Origin: Aalborgiella sp031422495
GTDB taxonomy: Bacteria; Pseudomonadota; Gammaproteobacteria; Burkholderiales; Burkholderiaceae_C
Direction of reading: 5' to 3'
NCBI GenBank assembly: GCA_031422495.1
Contig: JANPLX010000183.1
Location: 1-21,640 of the forward strand
Length of the DNA stretch: 21,640 bases
Shown: positions 14,983-21,640 of the stretch, one piece after another
Layout of the letters: each line of letters opens with the position of its first letter
Position numbering within the stretch: position 1 is the stretch's first letter
Notes under the pieces: generated by a model
What the model saw: the letters and a program-made list of their open reading frames with translations, nothing else
The model's database searches: none
Told to the model about the DNA's origin: nothing
Made by a program: the position numbers and the translations under genes

Positions 14983-16001
14983 ATTCTCAAGCAAACACCG
15001 TCGTTGTGACCGGCGCTGCTGGTTTCATTGGTTCTAACATCATCAAAGGTTTGAACGCGCGCGGCATCATCAACATCATTGCAGTTGACGATTTAACGCA
15101 AGGTGACAAGTTTCAAAATTTGGTTGATCTCAAGATCGCTGACTACGTTGATGTCAGCGTTTTTTACGAAAAATTTGCTGCTAAGGGCTACGGAAAAATT
15201 GAAGCGGTGTTTCATGAAGGCGCTTGTAGTGACACCATGGAGCAAAACGGCCAATACATGATGCATAACAACTACCGTTTGTCATGTGATTTGATTACGG
15301 CCAGCCAAGCGCAAGGCACGCGGCTGCTATATGCGTCTTCGGCAGCCACATACGGCGGAAGCGACACGTTTATTGAATCACCCACCTGCGAACGCCCACT
15401 GAATGTTTACGGCTATTCCAAATTATTATTTGATCAGCGTTTGCGTTATTTACTAGGTACCAAGTTTGAAAACGCGACGAGTCAAGTCGTTGGCTTTCGT
15501 TACTTCAATGTTTACGGCAACCGTGAGCAGCACAAAGGTCGCATGGCCAGCGTTGCGTTTCATCAATTCAACCAATTCAAAGAACATGGTGATGTGAAAC
15601 TGTTTGGTGAATACGGCGGCTATGCTCCCGGCATGCAACAACGCGATTTTGTGTATATTGATGATGTGGTAGCTGTGAATTTATGGTTTTTTGACAACCC
15701 AGGTAAATCGGGTTTGTTCAATTTGGGAACTGGTCGCGCGCAACCGTTCAACGATATTGCGCAGTCGGTTGTCAACACAATGCGACAACAATCAGGCAAA
15801 CCCGTACTGTCTTTAACCGACATGGTGGCTCAAAGGTTGATTCAATACATTCCATTTCCTGATGCCTTGGTCGGTAAATACCAATGTCATACCCAAGCTG
15901 ATTTAACGGCACTTCGGGCAGCTGGATGTGACCATGTTTTTGTAGATGTTGGTCAAGGCGTTGCATCCTACATCCAAGAATTAGCGAGAAATACACCATA
16001 A
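14979..16001 (+). CDS. hldD: ADP-L-glycero-D-manno-heptose 6-epimerase
   Basis: HldD epimerises ADP-D-glycero-heptose to the L-form used by core heptosyltransferases. The 340-residue protein is a short-chain dehydrogenase with the nucleotide motif TGAAGFIGS at 11-19, the catalytic pair Tyr144 and Lys148 (YGYSK), and HEGACSDTMEQNG at 79-91, a family hallmark. GMQQRDFVYIDDV lies in the C-terminal half. It is the last gene of the LPS-related run. The 208 bases that follow have no clear intrinsic terminator: only a weak AGCCAA/TTGGCT pair near 16113-16146. Confidence 0.95.
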   Translation: MNSQANTVVVTGAAGFIGSNIIKGLNARGIINIIAVDDLTQGDKFQNLVDLKIADYVDVSVFYEKFAAKGYGKIEAVFHEGACSDTMEQNGQYMMHNNYRLSCDLITASQAQGTRLLYASSAATYGGSDTFIESPTCERPLNVYGYSKLLFDQRLRYLLGTKFENATSQVVGFRYFNVYGNREQHKGRMASVAFHQFNQFKEHGDVKLFGEYGGYAPGMQQRDFVYIDDVVAVNLWFFDNPGKSGLFNLGTGRAQPFNDIAQSVVNTMRQQSGKPVLSLTDMVAQRLIQYIPFPDALVGKYQCHTQADLTALRAAGCDHVFVDVGQGVASYIQELARNTP

Positions 16002-16209
16002 TTGACAGTTAAATGTGTGCTAATTGGCATAAATACATATAAAACGTATGGTTTTTGCCCTTTTTTCAGTTTTAGTCAACTGAACAGAAGAAAGTACCGT
16101 TATAGTCCAGCCCAGCCAAATGCGTTAAAAGTTAACTGGTTGGCTTTTAGTTCTGTGTGTTTTTTGTTAGTTTCCCTTTAACCTTACTTTTATAACTAGG
16201 AGTCTTGAT

Positions 16210-16905
16210 ATGATGAAAAAAATTCTGGCCGCGATGGTCATGATGTATGCAGTTGTTTCTTTCGCTGCAGTTGACGTGAACAAAGCCACTGCTGCCGAAC
16301 TAGACGGAATCAAAGGTATCGGCCCCGCGATTTCTGCCAAAATTTTGGACGAAAAGAAAAAAGGTGGCAACTTTAAAGACTGGAACGATTTGGTCACACG
16401 CGTTAACGGTGTCGGCGAAGCCAATGCAGCCAAATTTTCTGCTGAAGGCCTAACCGTTGGCGGCGCAAGCTTCAAAGGCGTAGCAGCCGCACCTGCAAAA
16501 GCTGCTGAAAAGCCAGCAGCTGCAAAAGACGCTAAAGATGCCAAGCCAGCTGCTGCAGCAGTTGAGAAAAAGGCCGATGCCAAACCGACTGCTGCTACCG
16601 CTCCTGCAGCCGCTGCCGCTACAGACAAAAAAGCTGAAGCGAAACCTGAAACAAAAGCTGATCCAAAAGCAGAAGCAAAAGCTAAGAAAGATGCTGAAGC
16701 CAAAGCTAAAGCCGATGCTAAAAAAGCAAAAGCTGACGAAGCAAAAGCTAAAAAGGAAGCAGATGCAAAAGCTAAAGCTGACGCAAAAGCCGCTAAGGAC
16801 AAGCCTGCTGCTAAAGACGCAAAAGCTGCTGATGCTAAACCAGCCGCAGCAAAAGCTGCCGATGCACAACCTGCTGCAGCTGCAGAGCCTGCTGCTAAGA
16901 AATAA
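16210..16905 (+). CDS. Secreted ComEA-like helix-hairpin-helix protein with long Lys/Ala tail
   Basis: Residues 1-19 form a signal peptide (MKKILAAM start, cut near SFA-AVDV). Residues 20-90 contain two helix-hairpin-helix motifs (GIKGIGPA at 33-40 and VNGVGEANA at 65-73), as in ComEA, the periplasmic DNA receptor for natural transformation. Residues about 91-231 are low complexity: Ala, Lys, Asp, Glu and Pro in KAEAK/KADAK-like runs, strongly helical and basic, recalling histone H1-like tails. Small ComEA-like proteins next to hldD are familiar in Burkholderiales, usually about 100 residues, so the tail looks like an addition. A good ribosome site (AGGAG) precedes the ATG at 16210; ATG at 16213 is equally possible. 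A terminator follows at once, so it is probably a single-gene unit. A role in DNA uptake or extracellular DNA binding is inferred. Confidence 0.85.
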   Translation: MMKKILAAMVMMYAVVSFAAVDVNKATAAELDGIKGIGPAISAKILDEKKKGGNFKDWNDLVTRVNGVGEANAAKFSAEGLTVGGASFKGVAAAPAKAAEKPAAAKDAKDAKPAAAAVEKKADAKPTAATAPAAAAATDKKAEAKPETKADPKAEAKAKKDAEAKAKADAKKAKADEAKAKKEADAKAKADAKAAKDKPAAKDAKAADAKPAAAKAADAQPAAAAEPAAKK

Positions 16906-16923
16906 TTCTTACCTGCAAACGTT

Positions 16924-16948
16924 AAAAACCCGCCTCGGCGGGTTTTTT
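16924..16948 (+). terminator. Intrinsic terminator after the helix-hairpin-helix gene
   Basis: AAAAACCCGCC, a two-base loop TC, then GGCGGGTTTTTT: a compact GC stem followed by six T. It lies 18 bases after the stop codon. Confidence 0.92.
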
Positions 16949-16975
16949 GTTGCCCGAAACATTGCCCGTTATACT
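16947..16975 (+). promoter_or_regulatory. Putative crcB promoter
   Basis: TTGTTG at 16947-16952 and TATACT at 16970-16975 are 17 bases apart, a good sigma-70 pair. Transcription would start about 16982, one or two bases before the crcB ATG at 16984, so the message would be leaderless or nearly so. The -35 begins in the T tract of the terminator. No fluoride riboswitch fits in the space. Confidence 0.5.
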
Positions 16976-16983
16976 TCGACCCC

Positions 16984-17379
16984 ATGCTTACCATCATCGC
17001 CATCTGTATAGGCGCCAGCACCGGTGCCATCGCCCGCTGGCAACTAGGAATTTGGCTTAATCCCAGCACTGTCAATCCAACAATTAGTTTAACCATGCCT
17101 TGGGGCACATTAATGGCTAATTTGATCGGTGGCTATCTAGTTGGCGTAAGCATTGCGGTTTTTCAGGCTATGCCTAACCTAGACCCTGTGTGGCGCTTGG
17201 CCTTGGTCACTGGTTTTTTAGGCGCACTCACTACTTTTTCTAGTTTTTCAGCGGAAGTCGTCGTAATGCTGAATCAAGGCCGCTATGCCCTGGCCTTGCT
17301 GACTGCTGGTTTGCATTTGGTTGGTTCTATAGCCTTAACGATCGTTGGCATGAAGTCAGCTGCGTATGTTATAAATTGA
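16984..17379 (+). CDS. crcB: Fluoride exporter CrcB/Fluc
   Basis: CrcB is a small dual-topology membrane channel that lets toxic fluoride leave the cell. The 131-residue product has four predicted membrane helices and the family motifs GTLMANLIGGYLVG at 41-54 (Asn46 in the pore) and GFLGALTTFSSFS at 77-89, with the phenylalanine and serine/threonine track that lines the channel. No ribosome site is seen before the ATG, consistent with a leaderless message. The next gene begins 58 bases on. Confidence 0.93.
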   Translation: MLTIIAICIGASTGAIARWQLGIWLNPSTVNPTISLTMPWGTLMANLIGGYLVGVSIAVFQAMPNLDPVWRLALVTGFLGALTTFSSFSAEVVVMLNQGRYALALLTAGLHLVGSIALTIVGMKSAAYVIN

Positions 17380-17437
17380 GCTTGAGACAATAAGCAAGGC
17401 TGACGAGACATCAGCAACTAGACAAAAAGAGGTCAAA

Positions 17438-18559
17438 ATGACACCTGTCGATGCGAGATTGAATAACATTGCCGTTGCACGTCGCTCCATTTTGGAAAGT
17501 GACGGTGCTTCTTACGCTGGCTACCTTGATGGTTGGATTGAGCGCTCCTGGAAACGTTGTTTGTCCAGCGGCTACCAGCCGCAAACAGCGGTTGAATTTG
17601 CTCAAATCAGTAGCCAAGATTTACGCCGTGTTGATGTTGCCAACCATGAGCTGGTGCACGCCGCCAAACCCCTGATGGACAAGCTAGGTCGCGCTATTGC
17701 TGGCACCCAATATTTCGCTATTTTGACCAATGCGCAAGGCATTGTCATCGATTCCAATGGCCCGATTGACCAAGCAGACAAGCGTGCGCGTTTGATCAGC
17801 CGCATCGGTGTAGATTTGTCTGAAAAAGCAGTCGGTACCACAGCTATTGGCGCTGTCTTGGCTGAGTTGCAACCTGTTTGGTTACATCGTGGCGAGCACT
17901 TTTTCAATGACAACACAGCTTTTAGCTGCGCTGGTTCGCCCCTTTTTGGATCACGTGGTCAGTGCATTGGCATGCTTGACCTCACAGGCATCATGGTGCC
18001 AGAACGCCCAGAATTGAAACACCTTACCAGTTTGACGGCGCGTACTATTGAAAATGCGCTGCTACTGCAACAACCGCATAATTTACTACTACGTATCAAC
18101 TGGCCGGGTCAGCCGCTAGGTGAAGACACCGATGGCTTGATCGCACTAGATAACGATGGTTGTATTCTTGGTGCGAACCAAACGGCACGGCTGATGCTGC
18201 CTCAGTTGACGCAGCTGAGCAGCTTCAACTTGCATGCCAGCGATTTGTTTGCCATGCCATTCACGATGCTGTTTGACACCTCGCGCCGAGCGCACGTTGT
18301 TGTAGAAGTACCTTTGTGGTCAGGATTGCGTTTGATTGCCTTGGCACTTCGCCCTGAAAACGAACGCGCACAACTGCATATTCGGACAGATTCGGCACGT
18401 TCAGGGCATGCTTTGCGAGACATAGAAGCAGATTTGATCAAACAAGCGGTTGATCAAGCCCGTGGCAACATCGCCCAAGCCGCACGAGATTTAGGCATCA
18501 GCCGCGCCACCCTGTACAGAAAACTAGTCACCAATAAAGCTAAGAAGTTTCTGAACTAA
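17438..18559 (+). CDS. GAF-PAS-Fis type transcriptional regulator lacking the sigma-54 AAA+ domain
   Basis: The 373-residue protein looks like the AcoR group of activators with the central ATPase removed. Residues about 60-215 form a GAF-type sensor, with VGTTAIGAVLAELQPVWLHR and the CAGSPLF/GMLDLTG strands. Residues about 225-310 are PAS-like (DGLIALDNDGCILGANQTA), and residues 327-364 form a Fis-type helix-turn-helix (GNIAQAARDLGISRATLYRK). GAFTGA and Walker motifs are absent, so it cannot remodel sigma-54 polymerase by itself and may act with sigma-70 or as a repressor. The ligand is unknown. A ribosome site (AAAGAGG) precedes the ATG. Its TAA overlaps the TAG of the opposing tupC in the four bases CTAA, which may mean nothing more than compact packing. 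Confidence 0.82.
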   Translation: MTPVDARLNNIAVARRSILESDGASYAGYLDGWIERSWKRCLSSGYQPQTAVEFAQISSQDLRRVDVANHELVHAAKPLMDKLGRAIAGTQYFAILTNAQGIVIDSNGPIDQADKRARLISRIGVDLSEKAVGTTAIGAVLAELQPVWLHRGEHFFNDNTAFSCAGSPLFGSRGQCIGMLDLTGIMVPERPELKHLTSLTARTIENALLLQQPHNLLLRINWPGQPLGEDTDGLIALDNDGCILGANQTARLMLPQLTQLSSFNLHASDLFAMPFTMLFDTSRRAHVVVEVPLWSGLRLIALALRPENERAQLHIRTDSARSGHALRDIEADLIKQAVDQARGNIAQAARDLGISRATLYRKLVTNKAKKFLN

Positions 18560-19272
18560 TTCGTTTCACCTTTTAAAAATGCATCTGCTGCAGGTGATAT
18601 TGAACGCAGCTTTTCCGCATCAAAAAAATCATCGACCGGCAGATATGCCAACAGCTTGCCGTGCTCCAAATACGCCACATGCGTCGCTAAGCGCTTGACT
18701 TGTCCGAGATTGTGGCTAGCAAAAATCAGCGTCATCGCTTCTTCGTTTTGTGAACTTGCAAACGCGTGCATCAGTGATTCGACTTCGCGTTTAGCATGCG
18801 GATCCATACTCGCGGTTGGCTCGTCTAACAGCAATACATTGGGTTGCTGCGCTAGTGCTCGCGCAAATGCCACACGCTGCTGCTGTCCCAGCGACAGCGC
18901 TTTCGCTGGTCGTGCAGCCTCGCCCTGTAATCCAACGCGCTCAAGCGCCTCCAAAGCACGCGTTTTAGCCGCCGCCCAAGGTATGCCTTTGAACCACAAG
19001 CCCATCGCAACATTGCTCTGCACAGTCATGCGCAGCATGTGTGGGCGCTGAAACAGCATGGCTTGCCGCACGCCCTTTTGTACAGTGATTTGACCTGACA
19101 ATTCCTTAGAAACCAAACCATTCAGCACTCTCAACAGGGAACTTTTGCCACTTCCGTTAGCGCCAATCAACGCCAAACGTTGCCCTTGCAAAACCCGTAA
19201 ATCAAGGCACTTCAACGCATGTATTGGCCCATAGCGTACCGTCACCTGCTGCAAATCAAACAAAGTCGTCAT
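18556..19272 (-). CDS. tupC: Tungstate-type ABC transporter ATP-binding protein
   Basis: This 238-residue ATPase would power oxyanion import with TupB. It has Walker A GANGSGKSS at 37-45 (Lys43), the Q-loop glutamine at 75, signature LSLGQQQR at 126-133, Walker B LLLDEP at 147-152 and an H-loop histidine in FASHN. The short length and lack of a C-terminal TOBE-like domain differ from ModC (molybdate) and fit TupC. The start codon overlaps the tupB stop by four bases (ATGA). It ends in TAG. Tungstate as substrate is inferred from the partner permease; no binding protein lies nearby. Confidence 0.8.
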   Translation of the reverse strand: MTTLFDLQQVTVRYGPIHALKCLDLRVLQGQRLALIGANGSGKSSLLRVLNGLVSKELSGQITVQKGVRQAMLFQRPHMLRMTVQSNVAMGLWFKGIPWAAAKTRALEALERVGLQGEAARPAKALSLGQQQRVAFARALAQQPNVLLLDEPTASMDPHAKREVESLMHAFASSQNEEAMTLIFASHNLGQVKRLATHVAYLEHGKLLAYLPVDDFFDAEKLRSISPAADAFLKGETN

Positions 19273-19997
19273 GCGTGGGCTCCTTGGCTACTGCTACTGC
19301 TACTTAATGCAACCCACTGCCGCACCAACGCCACCACCGCATTGAGCAGCAACACCACTGTCAGCAGCACCACACCTAATCCCAGCGCAAGTGGCAAATC
19401 ACCCTTGCTCGTTTCCAGCGCAATCGCTGTCGTCATCACCCGAGTGAATCCCTCGATATTGCCGCCCACCACCATCACAGCGCCCACTTCGGCAATCGCA
19501 CGTCCAAATGCAGCCAAAAGCACCATCAACACTGCAAAACGCTCATCCCAGACATGCAGCACGGCCCGCATGAAACTGCCCGCTCCAAGTGACTGCAATT
19601 GCTCACCATGCAGCACATCTGCGTCCTCTATCAACTGCCGAGTCAATGCCACAACAATTGGCAAAATCAACAGCGTCTGCGCCACAACCATCGCCTTGAC
19701 ACTGAACAACCAACCCAAGCTCCCCAACGGCCCAGAGCGTGACAGCATCAAATAGACTAGCAAACCGACGACGACAGACGGAATAGCCAGCATCGTGTTC
19801 AGCAGCGCCAAAACCACCCCACGCCCTGAAAATCGCGCCACCGCCAGCCAGGCACCTAACAAAACCCCGATACCGCTTGCCAACAATGTTGCCACCCCAC
19901 TCACCCACAGCGAGCGAGCGACAATCTCCCACAGCTTGCCGTCTAGCGACGTGACGAGTGCGAATGCGGTTGAAAAAGATGAGCTGATGTCGTTCAT
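19269..19997 (-). CDS. tupB: Tungstate-type ABC transporter permease
   Basis: From the ATG at 19997 the permease has 242 residues; an upstream TTG would add three. It has five or six hydrophobic segments, including about 30-55, 62-86, 100-120, 155-178 and 205-228. The segment FGRAIAEVGAVMVVGGNI at 164-181, with TRVMTTAIALETSKGDL after it, is what I recognise from TupB-type tungstate permeases. The C-terminus is an odd serine run (SSSSSS) before QGAHA. The gene lies 95 bases from the divergent aldehyde dehydrogenase start. tupA, the periplasmic binding protein that usually leads such operons, is absent here. Confidence 0.8.
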   Translation of the reverse strand: MNDISSSFSTAFALVTSLDGKLWEIVARSLWVSGVATLLASGIGVLLGAWLAVARFSGRGVVLALLNTMLAIPSVVVGLLVYLMLSRSGPLGSLGWLFSVKAMVVAQTLLILPIVVALTRQLIEDADVLHGEQLQSLGAGSFMRAVLHVWDERFAVLMVLLAAFGRAIAEVGAVMVVGGNIEGFTRVMTTAIALETSKGDLPLALGLGVVLLTVVLLLNAVVALVRQWVALSSSSSSQGAHA

Positions 19998-20065
19998 GCC
20001 ATACAAATAAAGTTGTCAGTGATTATCCACGCTGGTTTTGCCCTAAATCGACTTCATCGGTTAAA

Positions 20066-20092
20066 GTTGATGTTAAATATTAGATCAACATC
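20066..20092. promoter_or_regulatory. Nested inverted repeats just before the aldehyde dehydrogenase start
   Basis: GTTGAT at 20066-20071 pairs with ATCAAC at 20084-20089, and GATGTT at 20069-20074 pairs with AACATC at 20087-20092, ending right at the ATG. The spacing would suit an operator bound by a dimer, or an mRNA hairpin that hides the start. No ribosome site is visible. The tupB side of the spacer (20007-20065) shows nothing clear. Confidence 0.35.
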
Positions 20093-21640
20093 ATGAACCA
20101 GCCTTTCAACCCCGCTAACCCAAACCAGATTGCCTCCCAAACCACCGAAATTTTGCAGCGACTTGGAGTACCCGCTTCCAGCTACACAGCAGGTAATCTA
20201 CGGGTCAATTCCCCCATCACTGGCGAGCAAATCGCCAACGTCATTGACACCAGCGCTGCCGACACCACCACCGCCATCGCCTGTGCTGACGCCGCCTTCC
20301 AAACCTGGCGCAATGTTCCCGCACCACGCCGTGGTGAGTTGGTGCGGTTGTTGGGTGAAGAATTACGCACTGCCAAGGCCGATTTGGCCATGCTCGTCAC
20401 CCTAGAAGCGGGAAAAATCACTTCCGAAGGCGCGGGTGAGGTACAAGAGATGATTGATATTTGCGACTTCGCGGTCGGTCTCTCACGTCAATTACACGGC
20501 ATAACGATGACGACCGAGCGACTTCAGCACCGCATGATGGAAACTTGGCATCCGCTGGGCGTTTGCGGGGTGATTTCAGCGTTTAACTTCCCCGTTGCCG
20601 TTTGGTCGTGGAACGCAGCACTCGCCTTGGTTTGCGGCAATCCAGTAGTTTGGAAACCGTCTGAAAAAACACCATTAACTGCCCTAGCGGTCCATTCTAT
20701 TGCTTTACGTGCTATCAATAAGTTCAACGCCATCTCGAATGACGCGCCCGCAGGATTGCTAGAACTGCTGATCGGCAAGCGCGATATTGGCGAAATACTG
20801 GTTGACGATCACCGCGTCAAAGTCCTCAGCGCCACTGGCTCCACCGCTATGGGACGCAGCGTTGCACCACGCTTGGCTGCACGCTTTGCACGTGCCATTT
20901 TGGAGCTGGGTGGGAATAATGCTGCCATCGTCTGCCCCAGTGCCGATCTCGATTTAACCCTACGCGCGATCGCCTTTTCTGCCATGGGCACAGCCGGCCA
21001 GCGTTGCACCAGCCTGCGACGCCTGTTTGTGCACGATAGCGTGTATGCACAACTCGTGCCCAAGCTCGCCCAAGTCTATGCCAATGTGGCAGTTGACGAC
21101 CCGCGCGCTGCTGACACCTTGGTTGGCCCGCTGATCGATGCCGCCGCCTTTGACGGCATGCAAACTGCCTTGGCAGAATCCCGCCAATTGGGTGCCGTGG
21201 TGCACGGCGGTGAGCGCGTTAAAGCCAGTGCTTCCTCAGTTGAAAACGCCTCTGAAAATGCGTATTTCGTCCGCCCTGCCCTCGTCGAACTCAACGCCCA
21301 CACAGGCCCTGCGTTGCGCGAAACCTTCGCCCCGATTCTGTACGTCATCCGCTATACCGATTTGAACGACGCCATCGCCATGAACAACGCCGTGGGAGCT
21401 GGCCTGTCCTCCTCCATCTTCACTCTCAACATGCGCGAAGCCGAGCAATTCATCGCCAGCAGCGGCTCAGACTGCGGCATTGCTAACGTCAACATTGGCC
21501 CCAGCGGCGCTGAAATCGGCGGCGCTTTCGGTGGCGAAAAAGAAACAGGCGGTGGCCGAGAAGCCGGCTCGGACAGTTGGAAAGCCTATATGCGACGCGC
21601 TACCAATACCGTCAACTACTCCACCAGCCTGCCACTTGCG
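20093..21640 (+). CDS. amaB: ALDH7-family aldehyde dehydrogenase (AmaB-like), partial at the right edge
   Basis: The ATG at 20093 opens 516 codons with no stop to the window edge, close to the full family length; only a few residues should be missing. The fold is NAD(P)-dependent aldehyde dehydrogenase: GVISAFNFPVAVWSWNAAL, cofactor residues in VVWKPSEKTPLTA, SATGSTAMGR, Glu271 in LELGGNN and catalytic Cys305 in GTAGQRCTSLRR. The end, FGGEKETGGGREAGSD followed by WKAYMRRATNTVNYS, is characteristic of ALDH7 (antiquitin/AmaB), which oxidises alpha-aminoadipate semialdehyde (in equilibrium with piperideine-6-carboxylate) in lysine breakdown. The substrate is inferred from the family; no other lysine gene is in view. 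It is divergent from tupB. Confidence 0.88.
   Translation, partial: MNQPFNPANPNQIASQTTEILQRLGVPASSYTAGNLRVNSPITGEQIANVIDTSAADTTTAIACADAAFQTWRNVPAPRRGELVRLLGEELRTAKADLAMLVTLEAGKITSEGAGEVQEMIDICDFAVGLSRQLHGITMTTERLQHRMMETWHPLGVCGVISAFNFPVAVWSWNAALALVCGNPVVWKPSEKTPLTALAVHSIALRAINKFNAISNDAPAGLLELLIGKRDIGEILVDDHRVKVLSATGSTAMGRSVAPRLAARFARAILELGGNNAAIVCPSADLDLTLRAIAFSAMGTAGQRCTSLRRLFVHDSVYAQLVPKLAQVYANVAVDDPRAADTLVGPLIDAAAFDGMQTALAESRQLGAVVHGGERVKASASSVENASENAYFVRPALVELNAHTGPALRETFAPILYVIRYTDLNDAIAMNNAVGAGLSSSIFTLNMREAEQFIASSGSDCGIANVNIGPSGAEIGGAFGGEKETGGGREAGSDSWKAYMRRATNTVNYSTSLPLA

Noticed and set aside
16949..16983. A fluoride riboswitch upstream of crcB
   Set aside because: Only 35 bases separate the terminator from the ATG, too few for the aptamer, and no pseudoknot pattern is visible.
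16167..17108. A 313-codon minus-strand frame over the helix-hairpin-helix gene
   Set aside because: It is a by-product of the low-complexity Lys/Ala coding repeats. It runs through a terminator and into crcB, and its Ala/Ser/Phe product has no domain.

Overview
The window reads as a chromosomal core segment of a betaproteobacterium, most likely order Burkholderiales and near Comamonadaceae. The reasons are the order gyrA-pheA-tyrA-aroA/cmk-rpsA-ihfB-lapA-lapB-heptose kinase-hldD, the fused EPSP synthase/cytidylate kinase, and the short barrel-less OmpA-type protein followed by ubiG and gph. Base composition looks moderate by eye, not the high GC of many relatives. Genus and species cannot be fixed from the sequence alone.

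Layout. Positions 1-3099 are on the minus strand and read, in transcription order, ompA-like, ubiG, gph and a partial uncharacterised secreted protein that runs off the left edge. A 273-bp divergent region separates them from a long plus-strand run: gyrA (3373-6027), pheA, tyrA, aroA-cmk (aromatic amino acids and CMP kinase), rpsA, ihfB, lapA, lapB, and the heptose genes rfaE1 and hldD (to 16001). Next come a secreted helix-hairpin-helix protein with a long Lys/Ala tail, a clear terminator, crcB, and a GAF-PAS-Fis regulator. The regulator meets two minus-strand tungstate-type ABC transporter genes (tupC, tupB) tail to tail. A nearly complete ALDH7-type aldehyde dehydrogenase on the plus strand closes the window. 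No tRNA, rRNA, CRISPR array, transposase or prophage gene was seen.

How the genes work together. pheA and tyrA use chorismate, which lies downstream of AroA in the shikimate pathway. The cmk half, rpsA and ihfB form the classical cmk-rpsA-ihfB block. LapA/LapB and the two heptose genes all serve lipopolysaccharide assembly or its control.

Main points for a second look. (1) rpsA carries an in-frame TAG at 11793-11795, after which the reading frame and a well-conserved sixth S1 domain continue for 99 codons. TAG also serves as the normal stop of tyrA and tupC, so general recoding is unlikely. (2) A short degenerate repeat (34-bp core, 20-23 matches in the better pairs by hand count) occurs at four places, always in the same orientation relative to transcription. 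One copy makes up most of the gyrA-pheA spacer, one lies upstream of rpsA, and two lie inside reading frames: one at an about 16-residue insertion in the EPSP synthase domain, the other encoding most of a signal peptide. This resembles protein-coding palindromic elements and is the best candidate here for something not yet described. (3) The ompA terminator lies inside the longest ubiG reading frame, which argues for a GTG start and read-through expression of ubiG.
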